Below, piece by piece: positions 28,701 to 38,699 of a stretch of 64,000 nucleotides of DNA (positions within the stretch are counted from its first letter, which is position 1; every line of letters starts with the position of its first letter). The notes under the pieces are model-generated. The model saw only the letters and a program-made list of their open reading frames with translations, did no database searches and was not told the DNA's origin. The translations under genes and the position numbers were made by a program. The stretch lies in NCBI GenBank assembly GCA_031269945.1, contig JAISYK010000007.1, forward strand, positions 1 through 64,000, read 5' to 3'. The stretch comes from Candidatus Endomicrobiellum calonymphae (GTDB lineage: Bacteria > Elusimicrobiota > Endomicrobiia > Endomicrobiales > Endomicrobiaceae).

Positions 28701-28899
28701 GAGCACGTGGGGTGGGGGTGTCAATAGTGGCAAAACCTAGTGCCACTCTAATGTTGAATAAAAAGAAGCTTTAGATATGGCAAAAAAAAAAGATAGGAGC
28801 TACTTATTAATAGCTATTGTGGAGGAACAGTAAAATAGTAACTATTGACTGAATTTTAGGACTAGTAGATACATTATTAATTAAGAAAATAAAAAATTA

Positions 28900-30080
28900 A
28901 AAATATGTGACAGATGTATAGCGTATTTTATTTGTTGGAGAAAAAAACTTGTTAAAGAAATTTTAGGTCAGGGTATCATTGCTTGCATGTGGGTGAGTAT
29001 GTTAGGCAGTTTGAGTAGCTTTTTTTAAGTATTTCTAATATGGAGTTTAGGATTGTGAGAGTTAAGTTTGACGGTGTTGCTTCGTGTAATTCTTTTGATG
29101 TGTAGGAGTCTTGGTGGGTGATAAGGTTATTACAGCGTCTTTTTTCGTTCATAGCTACGTCAAATTCAATTCTTTTTTTTGTGGTGCTCTTTTGTGGTGG
29201 CCTGTTTTTGTGGATATTAATCAAAAAACTTCAAATACAGACCTCGTTGAAATAGGAAGAGTGTAAAAAAAAAGAAAAAATGTTTTGGTCTGTTTTAATA
29301 GTTCATTTTTGTGGGGTGCATTGAGATAAAATATGGTAGTGATTGTGGTGTTTAGAAGAAAATGTAAGTTTGTACTTATCGAAGATTCATGTCGAGCACA
29401 TAGTGCTGATTTTGAAAATAAAAAAGTGTATTCTTTTGGTGTGAGAGGACTCTGATTTCTCTTTTTATACTACGAAAAATATGATAACGACTGAAAGTCG
29501 GTGTTGTATTATTGCAAGTGATGAAGATATTGGTAGATGTTTGAAGTCAGCTTAGAAATCATGGTAGATATAGTTACTTATTACACATTATTTTTTAGGT
29601 TACGGATTGATAAACTCGCGAATATTGTTGTTGCGGTAAGTAGGTATATGGCTCAATTAGGATAGTTTGGAAATTGGATGTGAAAAAGGATTATGAATGC
29701 TAAAAAATATAATGAAGCTTTTAAAAGTTTGTGTTTTGTAAAAATATTTAATATTTTTAAGAAGTATAAGATATGTTTTACATCAATATACGATAAGAAT
29801 TTCGTCAATTAAATGGTTTACAGATAATGATGCAAGTAGTGTTAGTGTAGGGTTGAAGAGTTTGTTATGTAATAACGTATTTGTATAAATGTCCGCTTTG
29901 CAAACGCCGCAGGTATTGATCTGTAAAGTGTTGAGGTAAGGGAGCTTAAAAAAACTGTTGAGAAAGTTTTGACGTTTTCTCTCCACATCCTGCTGCCCAC
30001 CACCATACCGCTGTCGCATCTGTATCTCTCAAAATATAATTTGGATGAGATAATTGAAAAAGTTATGAATGGATGTAAAA
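28900..30080 (+). pseudogene. DegT/DnrJ/EryC1-type sugar aminotransferase remnant (GnnB-like)
   Basis: Frames combined across stops give GDKVITASF and PVFVDINQKTSNTDLVEIGR, then IVHFCGVH, LIEDSCRAHSADFENKKVYS, SFYTTKNMITTE (PLP-lysine region) and SRILLL/NAKKYNEAFKSL. These match the DegT aminotransferase order GDEVI...PVFVDI...PVHLFG...IEDAAHA...SFxxTKN. The position between lpxA and lpxB, next to a Gfo/Idh/MocA remnant, is that of gnnB, whose product transaminates UDP-3-keto-GlcNAc for diamino lipid A. The GnnB role is inferred from context. Confidence 0.75.
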
Positions 30081-30082
30081 AA

Positions 30083-31010
30083 ATGGAGGTGAAAACTGCT
30101 GTTGTCTGGAGTAGCTACTTATGACAACATCATGCAAAAATTTTTAAATATTGCCCTAATTCAAGACTTGAATTTATAGTATATAAATGAAAAAGTTAAT
30201 AAAATTGCAAAAATAAACAGAGGAATTATTTTACTGGCTTCAATTTACTTCTAAGAAAAAATTGATGCAACAGTGATCCCAACGCTAACTTTTTATCATT
30301 ACAAATAACGAAATTGTTCCTAAGAAACAATGTGCATTATTTTGTTGAAGTTTTTTTACTTTAAATCATAAAGAAGTCGAATAACTTATAGAATCAGCGA
30401 GAGTTAAAAATTTGATTTCACTAATAAGGGCATACTGAATAATTTAATCCTGCGTTCATTTTTGCGGTACGTTTTATAATAATAAATAATCTAAAATTTA
30501 TTGAAATCAATAGAATATAAGATTGGGACTTTATAATTTACGACTAATCATATAGGCGTAGTGCTAGATTTGATGATCCACGGTTTGGATGTTTTATTTT
30601 CTCATTGAAGAATAAAGTCGTTTTTTTAGGTGCATGTGAGCGAGAGTTTTGACGGATGATGCGTGAAGACACTATAGAAATTGAGATTAAAATATTCAAA
30701 CGATTGTGTAGCACGGGATGTATCTTGCAAGTAGAATTCCAACGAAAAACATAGAAGAATAAGAATTTTTAATTTTGACGACTATAACACCTCCGCAGAT
30801 TGTACAAAAAAAATGATTAAAAAAATAATTTCTTCTTTCAACATAGAAATTAAGAGTCATAAGCTCTACATTCGAATGAACCTCTTTTTTTACTATCTCG
30901 GCAAAATTTTGGCCAGTATATTTATATCAACGCTAAGAAATTAAATATTACGAATGAGCATGGTAATGGATGCGGTTGAATTAGGCAATTAATGTTTTTA
31001 AAATGTGATT
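30083..31010 (+). pseudogene. Gfo/Idh/MocA-type sugar-nucleotide dehydrogenase remnant (GnnA-like)
   Basis: An ATG opens MEVKTAVV, then QHHAKIFKYCPNSRLEFIV, KIDATVIPTLTFYHYK with NNVHYFVEV (matching DAVxIATPTxxHYxIA and LVEKP), FNPAFIFAV with NLKFIEINRI, VVLDLMIH, and RRIRIFNFDDY with EPLFLLSRQNF. This is the full domain order of a Gfo/Idh/MocA oxidoreductase of the type often found near lpx genes. Stops and frameshifts are spread throughout. Next to the DegT remnant, and between lpxA and lpxB, it fits GnnA (UDP-GlcNAc 3-dehydrogenase); that assignment is contextual. Confidence 0.8.
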
Positions 31011-31117
31011 TTCAGAGTAATAAAAATAAATAACGCCAGCATAAAATTAAGTTGGTTGAAAAATTTGACAAAATTGTTGATTTAAGAACAAAAATTAAAA
31101 GTATTATTATTTAGAAT

Positions 31118-32095
31118 AAAAATGATAAAATCCTTCTTTTTACTTGAGATCTTTAGGGTGTGATATGTGCACTTCAGATCTTTCAAGAGAAATAAAAAAA
31201 TCGATTCTTCATGTTACATTTTGTTGTTGGATGTGTTGCCCCAAAATTGGTTGATGATGAATTTTTTGATTATATATATAAAAGTAAATGATGATGTAGA
31301 TGCTTTTAGTATCTTGCCTACAAAATAGTTCTTATGTTTAAGAAAAATTTTGAAAAAGATTTAAAGCCATTTTATTGAACAGCATCATGATAAAATTGTA
31401 CCAGTTGACTATTATTACATAAGTCCTCAAGTTTGGGCGTATAGCGGTAGGATAAAAAATATGCGAGGTAGTAAAAAAATGTTTGTAATTTTTGCGTTTG
31501 GGAAAAATTGTGTCAAGACGATGATGTTGATGCCGTTTTTGTCGGAAATGCCTTAATAGATAATATACAAAAAGGTAAATTTTACAGGGATTTTTTTGTG
31601 TATGTTCCCATGTAGTTGTAAAAATACAATTAAGTGTCATCCTCTTGTCATTAAAGCTGTTAAAGCTGTTAAAATACTTAAGTGTCAAGTGTAAAAATTA
31701 AATGCAGAGTTTATAATGTTTAGTGCAACTGAGAGTATTTATTTTCGTTTGGCGGAATATATTGAGATTTGTAAATCTGTAAATTTTGAAAGAAGAAAAT
31801 CAGTAGACTTTACTATTTGCACTTCCAAAACTGTAAATCCTGTAAAGACACTGATGGTAATTTCTATCTAAACTATTTTTTTGTAAAAGCAGTAATCATA
31901 AAAGTAAAATATATAATCTTGACAAATATTTTAGCTGATAAAAACGTTATTTCGAAATTTGTGCGAGTTAACTAACGCAAAACCAAAGGAAATTGCACTC
32001 TCTGTACTAGTTGCAATTGGAACCCAGAAATCACACATATAAAAATAAGGAGTTAAACGCTCGTAATCTCTGAAGTGAACAAAACAGATGCTGAG
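31118..32095 (+). pseudogene. lpxB: lpxB remnant (lipid A disaccharide synthase)
   Basis: Traceable LpxB segments are KILLF and DMCTSDLSREIKKS (matching GEASGDLHASNLxxEIKK), VPVDYYYISPQVWAYSGRIK (matching YxSPQVWAW...RIK), VDAVFVGNALIDNI (matching VxFVGHPLxD), DFTICTSKTVNP (matching DLxxxSGTATLE) and KVKYIILTNILADKNVISKF (matching YxSLPNILAxxxxxPE). All frames are interrupted. The position after lpxA and the sugar genes agrees with lipid A clusters. Confidence 0.85.
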
Positions 32096-32186
32096 GCTAT
32101 TTATTTAATCCGGTTGAGATTATAAATAATACAAAATAAAAATCCACGATCTTATCAATTTATGAGCATCTCATGTCTATTATTAA

Positions 32187-32378
32187 CTATATTGCTTTTT
32201 TAATTTTGTTTGACTTGATGCAGGACGTGCAAACATACTTATGTTTCTTCTTCCCGTCAATAATAATGTCTAAACTTTGCAAATTAGGCTTGAAAAGTCT
32301 TTTGGAAACTTTGTTTGAGTGACTGACCGTATTTCCTGATCTCGAACTTTTGCTGCAAATTACGCACCTGTAGGACAC
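32187..32378 (-). CDS. rpmB: Ribosomal protein bL28
   Basis: A 63-residue intact gene on the strand opposite to the surrounding remnants. It begins [20 protein letters not shown], continues [20 protein letters not shown], and ends with [13 protein letters not shown]. Two CxxC pairs (CVIC, CTSC) form the zinc site of the C+ form. The GTG start follows AGGGGGAGGG at about 6 bases, a strong ribosome-binding site. Its order and size match bL28 closely. It is one of two surviving genes in the 27.9-38.6 kb interval; recG beside it in opposite orientation is dead. Confidence 0.93.
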   Translation of the reverse strand: MSYRCVICSKSSRSGNTVSHSNKVSKRLFKPNLQSLDIIIDGKKKHKYVCTSCIKSNKIKKAI

Positions 32379-32639
32379 TTTACATCCCTCCCCCTGAAAC
32401 TTGAATTGACTATATTTTAACTGTTCATTGAAATTAAATTCTAACCACCTTTATATTATAATAAATTTGCTAAATTTAGGGATAGGATTGCAAAACTCAA
32501 AAGGGTGTGGAGTTCGCACTTACACATATGTTTTCGAAATTTGGCGTAAAAACTATTACTAAGATTTACTTACTTTTCCCCAACTCGCTATTAAGATAGA
32601 ACGAAAACCTTCCCATAAGTGGTACTTAAAAATAGTCAC

Positions 32640-34640
32640 AAAATTGTTGTACATTTAGTAGAATAGAAGGGGCATATGAGAGGAAATTTACAAAAAACAG
32701 TATCTTTTAAGTATAAAAAAAGATATTTGAGAACATTTATATGCCTCATATTTGTTTTTTAGGAAATTGATATATTTACTTCTATAAAAGGAGTTTTTAA
32801 TCATGTACTTTTACCTGTGTTTATGGTGAAATAAAAATAAAATACAATAGTACTTTTCACTTTTATTCTAGTAGACGATTATGAAATTGTAAAGAAAATG
32901 ATACTTCTTACTTTGTTATTCAGAAGGGTTGGTTTCGTTCATCTTGCTTTGTGCAAAAAGGTAACCCAGGTATGCATTATGCGGAAATGCATATACGATG
33001 TGCTGAGTGTACGATTATATTGTCATATAAAAGTTATTGACCCTGTAAGTAATTGAATATTAAAAGTAAGTGTTCATATACGCAATACTGCGTTAGTGAG
33101 AATTCATTATCCAGATAGTTTTAGGGGGTGCTGAAAACGTGCACAGATCGTTTTCGTTGGGGAAATTTTTTTGTATTGAACTCTGCGTTGTGTCTATCAC
33201 AAAATAATTTAAAAAAATAGTAAAAAAATAAAAATTGCGAGTCAAAGTTAAATTTGCTGAAAAATTGAAAAACAATTTAAAACTTGAGTTTATAAGTGAT
33301 CAAGCAAAAAGTTAATAAAAAATATATTTAGTAACATGCAGAGCGAACATTCCATGAATAAAATACTAATTGGCGATGTTTGTTGCATTGTGAAAAAGTT
33401 GTTGTTGCACTAAGTACAATAAAATTACTTGTTATAGAAAATAAGTTGTCAAACAACGATTATCGTGTCGATTGTGAAAAATATTAGCTAAACAATATTA
33501 TTTATCATCGCAAAATAAATGTTAGATTTGCTTTCAAGAATTAGCGTTGAAATTGCGTTATTGACTGATTTATCATTAAAGAAAAAAGATAAAAAAAGAT
33601 GTGATGTTGGCGAATTTTGACAGTAATGATATACAACAGATAGCAATCGGTAACGCATTCGTTGGTGGTTATTAAAGATAGGGCAGAGTTTGCAAATATA
33701 TCATTAATTAGTGATTGACGAGCAATATAAATTTGGTGTTTAACAAAAATTTAGCATTAAAAAATGTCTTCCCATGATGCGCTTGATTATGACTGCAACA
33801 CCACCTATACCGAGTGCGTCGTCTATGAATTAAATTATATATGGAGAGATGATAAGATGGGATCTATAATCAAAATATTTTCGCACTTGCAGGCTTTCTG
33901 TAATAGCTTATGTTCCAGATGATAAAACTGCGTATCAAAAAAAACAATTGAGAAACTTAAAAGAGTGGTACCCAAGCGTAATAATATGTACAGTGCGCCC
34001 ACTTCTTGATGATTCTGAAGAGTCTGATTTGAAGTCACTTGTGTAAGAAAAAAAAATGCTGCCTTAAATGCGTAGTTTAAAAATTTTAGAATTAGATTAT
34101 TCCGCAGTCAATTTAGATCGAAAAAAGATGAAGCGTTACTAAATTTAAAAATAAAGAAATTGATAGGTTAATATTTATAACAATGATTGTAGTATGTGGG
34201 GTAAGACATACTTTATGATCTGGTATAACAGCGATGATATACAACATGCTGAAAGATTTGGGTACCACAATTGTGTCAATTGAGATGTAAAATTGGTAAA
34301 ATTAACAAGCGATTCCATCTTATACAAAAATCAAAAAGCGAATTTTCAGATAAAAGGATTGAATTATAGAATTAGCAAATGACGAATTTAAGATTGGTGA
34401 GGTAAGTAGATCTTAAAATATGTGTAAGCTTGAGAGAACTTTATAGAGATAATGCAGCATGAATTTTCAAAATTCAAAGCTGATGATGATATAGCAAAAG
34501 ATGTGGATATTGTTGAGTACGCAAAAAATTGTGCAAAAAAAATGTTGCGATGATCCTACGTTATCAAAAAAGAAAAAAAACTTTTGTGTTAAAAAGCTTG
34601 TATTTAAGTGTTTTTTTGTGAAAAAGATTTTAATTAGTAT
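32640..34640 (+). pseudogene. recG: recG remnant (ATP-dependent DNA helicase)
   Basis: Recognisable RecG segments in order: ALVRIHYPDSF with KRAQIVFVGEIFLY (matching LRxIHFPxS...KRLxFEELF), ILIGDVCC (matching LLQGDVGSGKT), VIDEQYKFGV (matching VIDEQHRFGV), MMRLIMTATPPIP (matching MTATPIPRT), DDKTAYQKK with RPLLDDSEESDLKSLV (matching CPLIxESEExDLKS), and QHEFSKFKADDDIAKDVDIV near the C-terminus. About 2.0 kb is retained, near full length. The Walker lysine is lost and stops occur in all frames. Confidence 0.85.
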
Positions 34641-34649
34641 ATGTTAGAT

Positions 34650-35302
34650 CTCTACTTTTATTAAAACTAAAACTGTTTGAGTAGTTGAAAAAGTTTGTTA
34701 AGGTCAGATAAGTTTATCTACGCATTTGTTGGAATATTTGTGAAGTTTGTATGGTTTTTAGCGACGCTTCTATTTTTTATATTTGGAAGAGCTGCGATTA
34801 TTTGCCATAGTTCGTTTGACTTTCTCATTAAGTGTTCTTTAACTGTGTATTTTACTTAGGTTTTTCATAAAGTCACTCCAATAGTAATTTTTTTGTTACC
34901 ATTTGATTTGTGATTTTATTGTTTTTTTTGTTTCGCATGTAAAACTATCGTAGTGTTTTAATGTCTTTATGATTAGTTCTAATCCACTTTTTGAATTTAT
35001 TTCGTTTATGTGTTTTGCATATACGATGGTGTAATCAGTTTTTTGTATTTTAGTTCATGAAAAGCTAGTTCATGATAGATGCGGTAATCGAAATATAAGT
35101 ATAAGCACAGTATAATTTTTGAAAAATTGTCATATTTTTTGTTTTATTTAAAGCGAGAATTATTAACATACTCGATAATTTTTTTTCCTTTTTTCATAAC
35201 TAAAAGTCTTCTAGATTTTTTTTTGATATAATCAACAGAGTGTTGGGCTTGGGCTTTAAGTATTAAAGAGTGTTGTTTTTAACTTAAAAGTAATTTTAAT
35301 AA
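34650..35302. other. Decayed or intergenic sequence, not assigned
   Basis: About 650 bases, T-rich on the plus strand, which suggests a dead minus-strand gene. A minus-strand reading gives YLYFDYRIYHELAFHELKYK and GLELIIKTLKHYDSFTCETK, resembling real protein but not recognised. No intact ORF. A TTGATATAAT stretch near 35223 could contribute a -10 for the MATE gene. Confidence 0.35.
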
Positions 35303-35389
35303 ATGGTAACTGAATTACTTTGTATCAACAAAAGTGTATATGACAAAAATTTAACAAAGATAAAAATTGCTGGGCGTTTTATTGTAAAT

Positions 35390-36787
35390 ATGAGTATTTT
35401 TAATAACGTAAAAAGACAATATTGGACCGCTGGGGGTTATTTAGAATTTTTGAAAATAGCGGTTCCTCTTATTGTTTCTACAAGTGTTGGGGCAATTCAG
35501 CTTTTTATAAATAGAACTTTTCTCTCTTTATATTCTCAGGAGACTTTCGCTGCTTCTGCCCCAGCTGGTATTTCTAATTGGGCGATTGTTACTCTCTTTC
35601 TTGGAACTTTAGCATACGTTGATGTTTTTGTAGCACAATATTATGGTAAGGGAGAGTATCAAGAGATAGGTCCATCAATTTGGCAAAGTGTTTATCTAGC
35701 ACTGATCGCGGCTTTTGTGATTCTTTGTATTTCTTTTTTATCTGAAAATATCTTTATGAATATAGGGCACCCATACGCTGTGGCATGCGAGGAAGTAAAG
35801 TTTTTTAAAGTATTGTGTTATGGTGCCTTCCCAACTCTATCTGTGGCGGCGTTGTCTGGTTTTTACGCTGGGAGGGGCAAGACTAAAGTAGTTTTATTAG
35901 TTGGTGTTTGTGGTGTTATAATAAATATTATTCTGGATGTTTGTTTAATTTTCGGGTATTTAGGGTTTCCAAGATTGGGTATTCTTGGCTCAGCGTGGTC
36001 AAGCAATATCTCTTCAACTATTATGTTTATAATTTATGTTTTTATGATTATTGCAAAAAGCAATAGTGTTTATAATACGAGATGTATTAAACCTAATTTT
36101 AATTTTATGAAAAGGTTATTGCGTTATGGTTTTCCAAATGGGGTTCAATTTTTTTTTGATATGACGGGATTTGGAATTTTTATACTTATAGTTGGAACAC
36201 TTGGTATTACAGAGCTTACGGCTAGTAACATAGTTTTAAATGTAAATAATCTGATTGTTATGCCTCTTGTGGGGTGTGGTATGGCAATATCAATAATGGT
36301 TGGTAATTATTTGGGTAAGAATGAAACATCTCTTGCAAAAATTAGCGTTAAATCTGCTACTCACATAATGTATGCCTATTCAGTAATTGTTATTTTTATC
36401 TTAATTTTATTGTCAAATAAGCTTTTTTATCCATTTTCGTATGGATCGCAAGTCTTGTTAATGGATAGGGTAAAACCAATGGCTGTAAATCTTTTAAAAA
36501 TTTTAGCGATATACTTAATCTTTGATACTACTGGGATAATTTTTGCATCGGCTATTAAAGGCGCTGGCGACACGGTATTTATCATGAAGGTACTTACAAT
36601 CTTCACTGTAATTTTTGTAATTATACCGACATATCTCATTGTAATAGTCTTTAAATTTGGTATGTATGCTGCATGGTGTTTTATGCTGACTTATAGCATA
36701 GCTCTTGCAATTAATTTTTATTGTAGATATCGATCCGGTAAATGGAAAAGAATGCGTGTTATAGATATGAATGTTGTTGATGATTGA
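35390..36787 (+). CDS. MATE-family efflux transporter
   Basis: A 465-residue integral membrane protein with about 12 hydrophobic helices. Typical MATE features are LKIAVPLIVSTSVGAIQLFI in TM1, FVAQYYGKGEYQEIGPSIWQ after TM2, and PKL-like repeats such as GFPRLGILGSAWSS. The family exports cationic compounds using Na+ or H+; substrate is unknown. The ORF track opens at 35303, but family members start shortly before this motif, so I prefer ATG 35390; neither start has a good ribosome-binding site. It survives among dead genes. Confidence 0.9.
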   Translation: MSIFNNVKRQYWTAGGYLEFLKIAVPLIVSTSVGAIQLFINRTFLSLYSQETFAASAPAGISNWAIVTLFLGTLAYVDVFVAQYYGKGEYQEIGPSIWQSVYLALIAAFVILCISFLSENIFMNIGHPYAVACEEVKFFKVLCYGAFPTLSVAALSGFYAGRGKTKVVLLVGVCGVIINIILDVCLIFGYLGFPRLGILGSAWSSNISSTIMFIIYVFMIIAKSNSVYNTRCIKPNFNFMKRLLRYGFPNGVQFFFDMTGFGIFILIVGTLGITELTASNIVLNVNNLIVMPLVGCGMAISIMVGNYLGKNETSLAKISVKSATHIMYAYSVIVIFILILLSNKLFYPFSYGSQVLLMDRVKPMAVNLLKILAIYLIFDTTGIIFASAIKGAGDTVFIMKVLTIFTVIFVIIPTYLIVIVFKFGMYAAWCFMLTYSIALAINFYCRYRSGKWKRMRVIDMNVVDD

Positions 36788-36869
36788 GACCGATTGCAAA
36801 AATGAAGTTAAAATACTTATATAATCAAAGCTGCTAGCACATTGTGGAGGATGGGGAATGATGGATATT

Positions 36870-38640
36870 TGTTTGGAATGGAAATTTAATGAATTTAATA
36901 AGGTTTTTGTAGTTTTAGGTTTATTTGTTGATGTAGTGTAAATATTAAGATTTAGCATTTTTTACAAAGGATTAATGTAAGAAATAGGAAGGGGTAAGAA
37001 AAAAAAATAGGCTTTTATATGGGAATTGCCATTCAAATTATAGTTGTTTTTACTGCTAAAAGCGTCAGATGCCGTACGCCAGTTTATTGATGTGAATTGA
37101 TGACGTAAGGACTAGAAATAAATTTTGCAAAAGAAATTCGGGGCAACTTATATAGTAAAATTATTTTTCAAGATTTGAAGTTTTTTTTTATAAAAACAAT
37201 TCAGAAAATTTTTTAGTATGTTTTATTGGTAGTTTAAGTACAAATACAACGGGAGAAGCCGTACTAATAGGAATCGTAAATTAAATCACAGCTTCTGCTA
37301 AAGATGCATCTTCGGAAGTCTTTTTGGATTTTTCTTATGTTCGAAAAAACTTGATATAGTTATCGTTGTGCTGATATTTTCCATATTAGCGTTTTATCCA
37401 AAAGTGTATTTTTTTGGTAGAGTGGAAAATAAAAAATGTTTTTTCGAATGTTATAGTGCTCTTAGTAATTTGTATCTATTTTTAACTCAATCTTTTCAAG
37501 GAGTTAAGGTTATCAAATTTTGTAATACGGAAGAAATTGAGTCACAAAAAATGATAGGTAGATGGTGTTGTTGAGATAGCAAGCGTTCAAATAAAGGTGA
37601 TAAAATAATAACATTTTAAGTCCTTTGGTAGATGAGGAATTCTTTGAAAAAGTTGTTATAACTGCAGATTTCATTTATGGAGAATGTAGGGTTTATGTAT
37701 AGTCATCTCGCTGTAGACAAGTTTTATGGATTTTCTGGTTGCCAATAAGTCCATTGTATGAACATCCAAAATCTTTAACGAATTTAGGCTCATATATACA
37801 CAGAGGGTGGGTGGGGAAAACTGTTGTTGATCGTGTTTTGCAGTAACGTATCGGAATTTTAAAATAGTTGATAAATCCAATGAGAAAATATTAAAAGAAA
37901 TATATGAGCTTATAAATATCGCAAATATTAGATTTAGTTATATTTCTGGCGTCGAAATTTCACATAGCATTAATTTGAATCTAAATAAAGTGAAAGGAGT
38001 TGCGTTAGTCGATGCTGCGGGTTTTGTGGAATCTACTTTAATTTAATGTTAATGGGTTTTGATGTTGTAAGAGGAAGTGTAAAAATTGATGAGAAAAATA
38101 TAAGGAGATGCAGAAATGAAGGAATTGGTAGATAATTGTAGTTTTTGTATCTCGAGATGTTGTGTTTTAATGTTTTAATGACATTACTTAAATAGTACTT
38201 TAATGAATAGATAGGGGTAAACGCTACGAATGATGAAACTACGAAAGCGGTCGTCTTAAAAGACTTCAATATGTAATCTTAATAGTAATTCAAAAAAAAA
38301 GTTGACACGCTACGGACGCGTTTGTAGAGGAAAGAAACAATAATTTATTGTGTGGATAGAAATAAATGATGTATGTTTGTAAGAAATTGGTGAAGCTGCA
38401 AATTTTTTGAATTACATGTCCTAAAGAATGGTACAAGAAAGTCTCGAAGTACTAATGAAAGGAAAAATCTATAGCTGTGGCACACCGCTTTCTACGATAA
38501 TTAAGTTTCGATAGAATATAGTATGTGTTTTCGAATCTGGCAATATTGTGGAACTTGGAATTTATTAAGGACTTATTGGTTTAAATGAATATTGTACGAA
38601 TCTTTACAATGTTCGGCTTATGCAAAATTGATTTGTAGAA
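36870..38640 (+). pseudogene. msbA: msbA-like ABC exporter remnant (lipid A flippase)
   Basis: Fragments follow an MsbA-type half transporter: a hydrophobic start, LYSKIIFQDLKFFFIK, QSFQGVKVIKFCNTEEIESQ (matching GxxxVKxFxxExxE before TM5), then the ATPase domain VKGVALVDAAGFVESTLI (decayed Walker A), KIDEKNIRRC, ESLEVLMKG with GTPLSTI (matching HRLSTI) and VCVFESGNIVELG (matching VLxxGxIxExG). The key GSGAGKST loop has decayed. It lies about 5 kb beyond the lpxB remnant. A general lipid/drug ABC exporter is the alternative. Confidence 0.75.
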
Positions 38641-38656
38641 TTTAAGGTTACGATCG

Positions 38657-38685
38657 TTGTTAAAAATTTTTGATTTTTGTATAGT
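38657..38685 (+). promoter_or_regulatory. Probable sigma-70 promoter for the his operon
   Basis: TTGTTA and TATAGT are separated by 17 bases. The predicted transcription start lies only about 7-8 bases before the hisD ATG, leaving almost no leader and no ribosome-binding site. Confidence 0.5.
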
Positions 38686-38699
38686 ACAAGTCTAAAAAT

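Noticed and set aside
31338-31688. 116-codon minus-strand ORF
   Set aside because: Antisense to the lpxB remnant (SPQVWAYSGRIK lies on the plus strand); chance opening.
36515-36958. 147-codon minus-strand ORF over the MATE gene end
   Set aside because: Shadow of the transporter gene; low-complexity Thr/Ser/Ile content.
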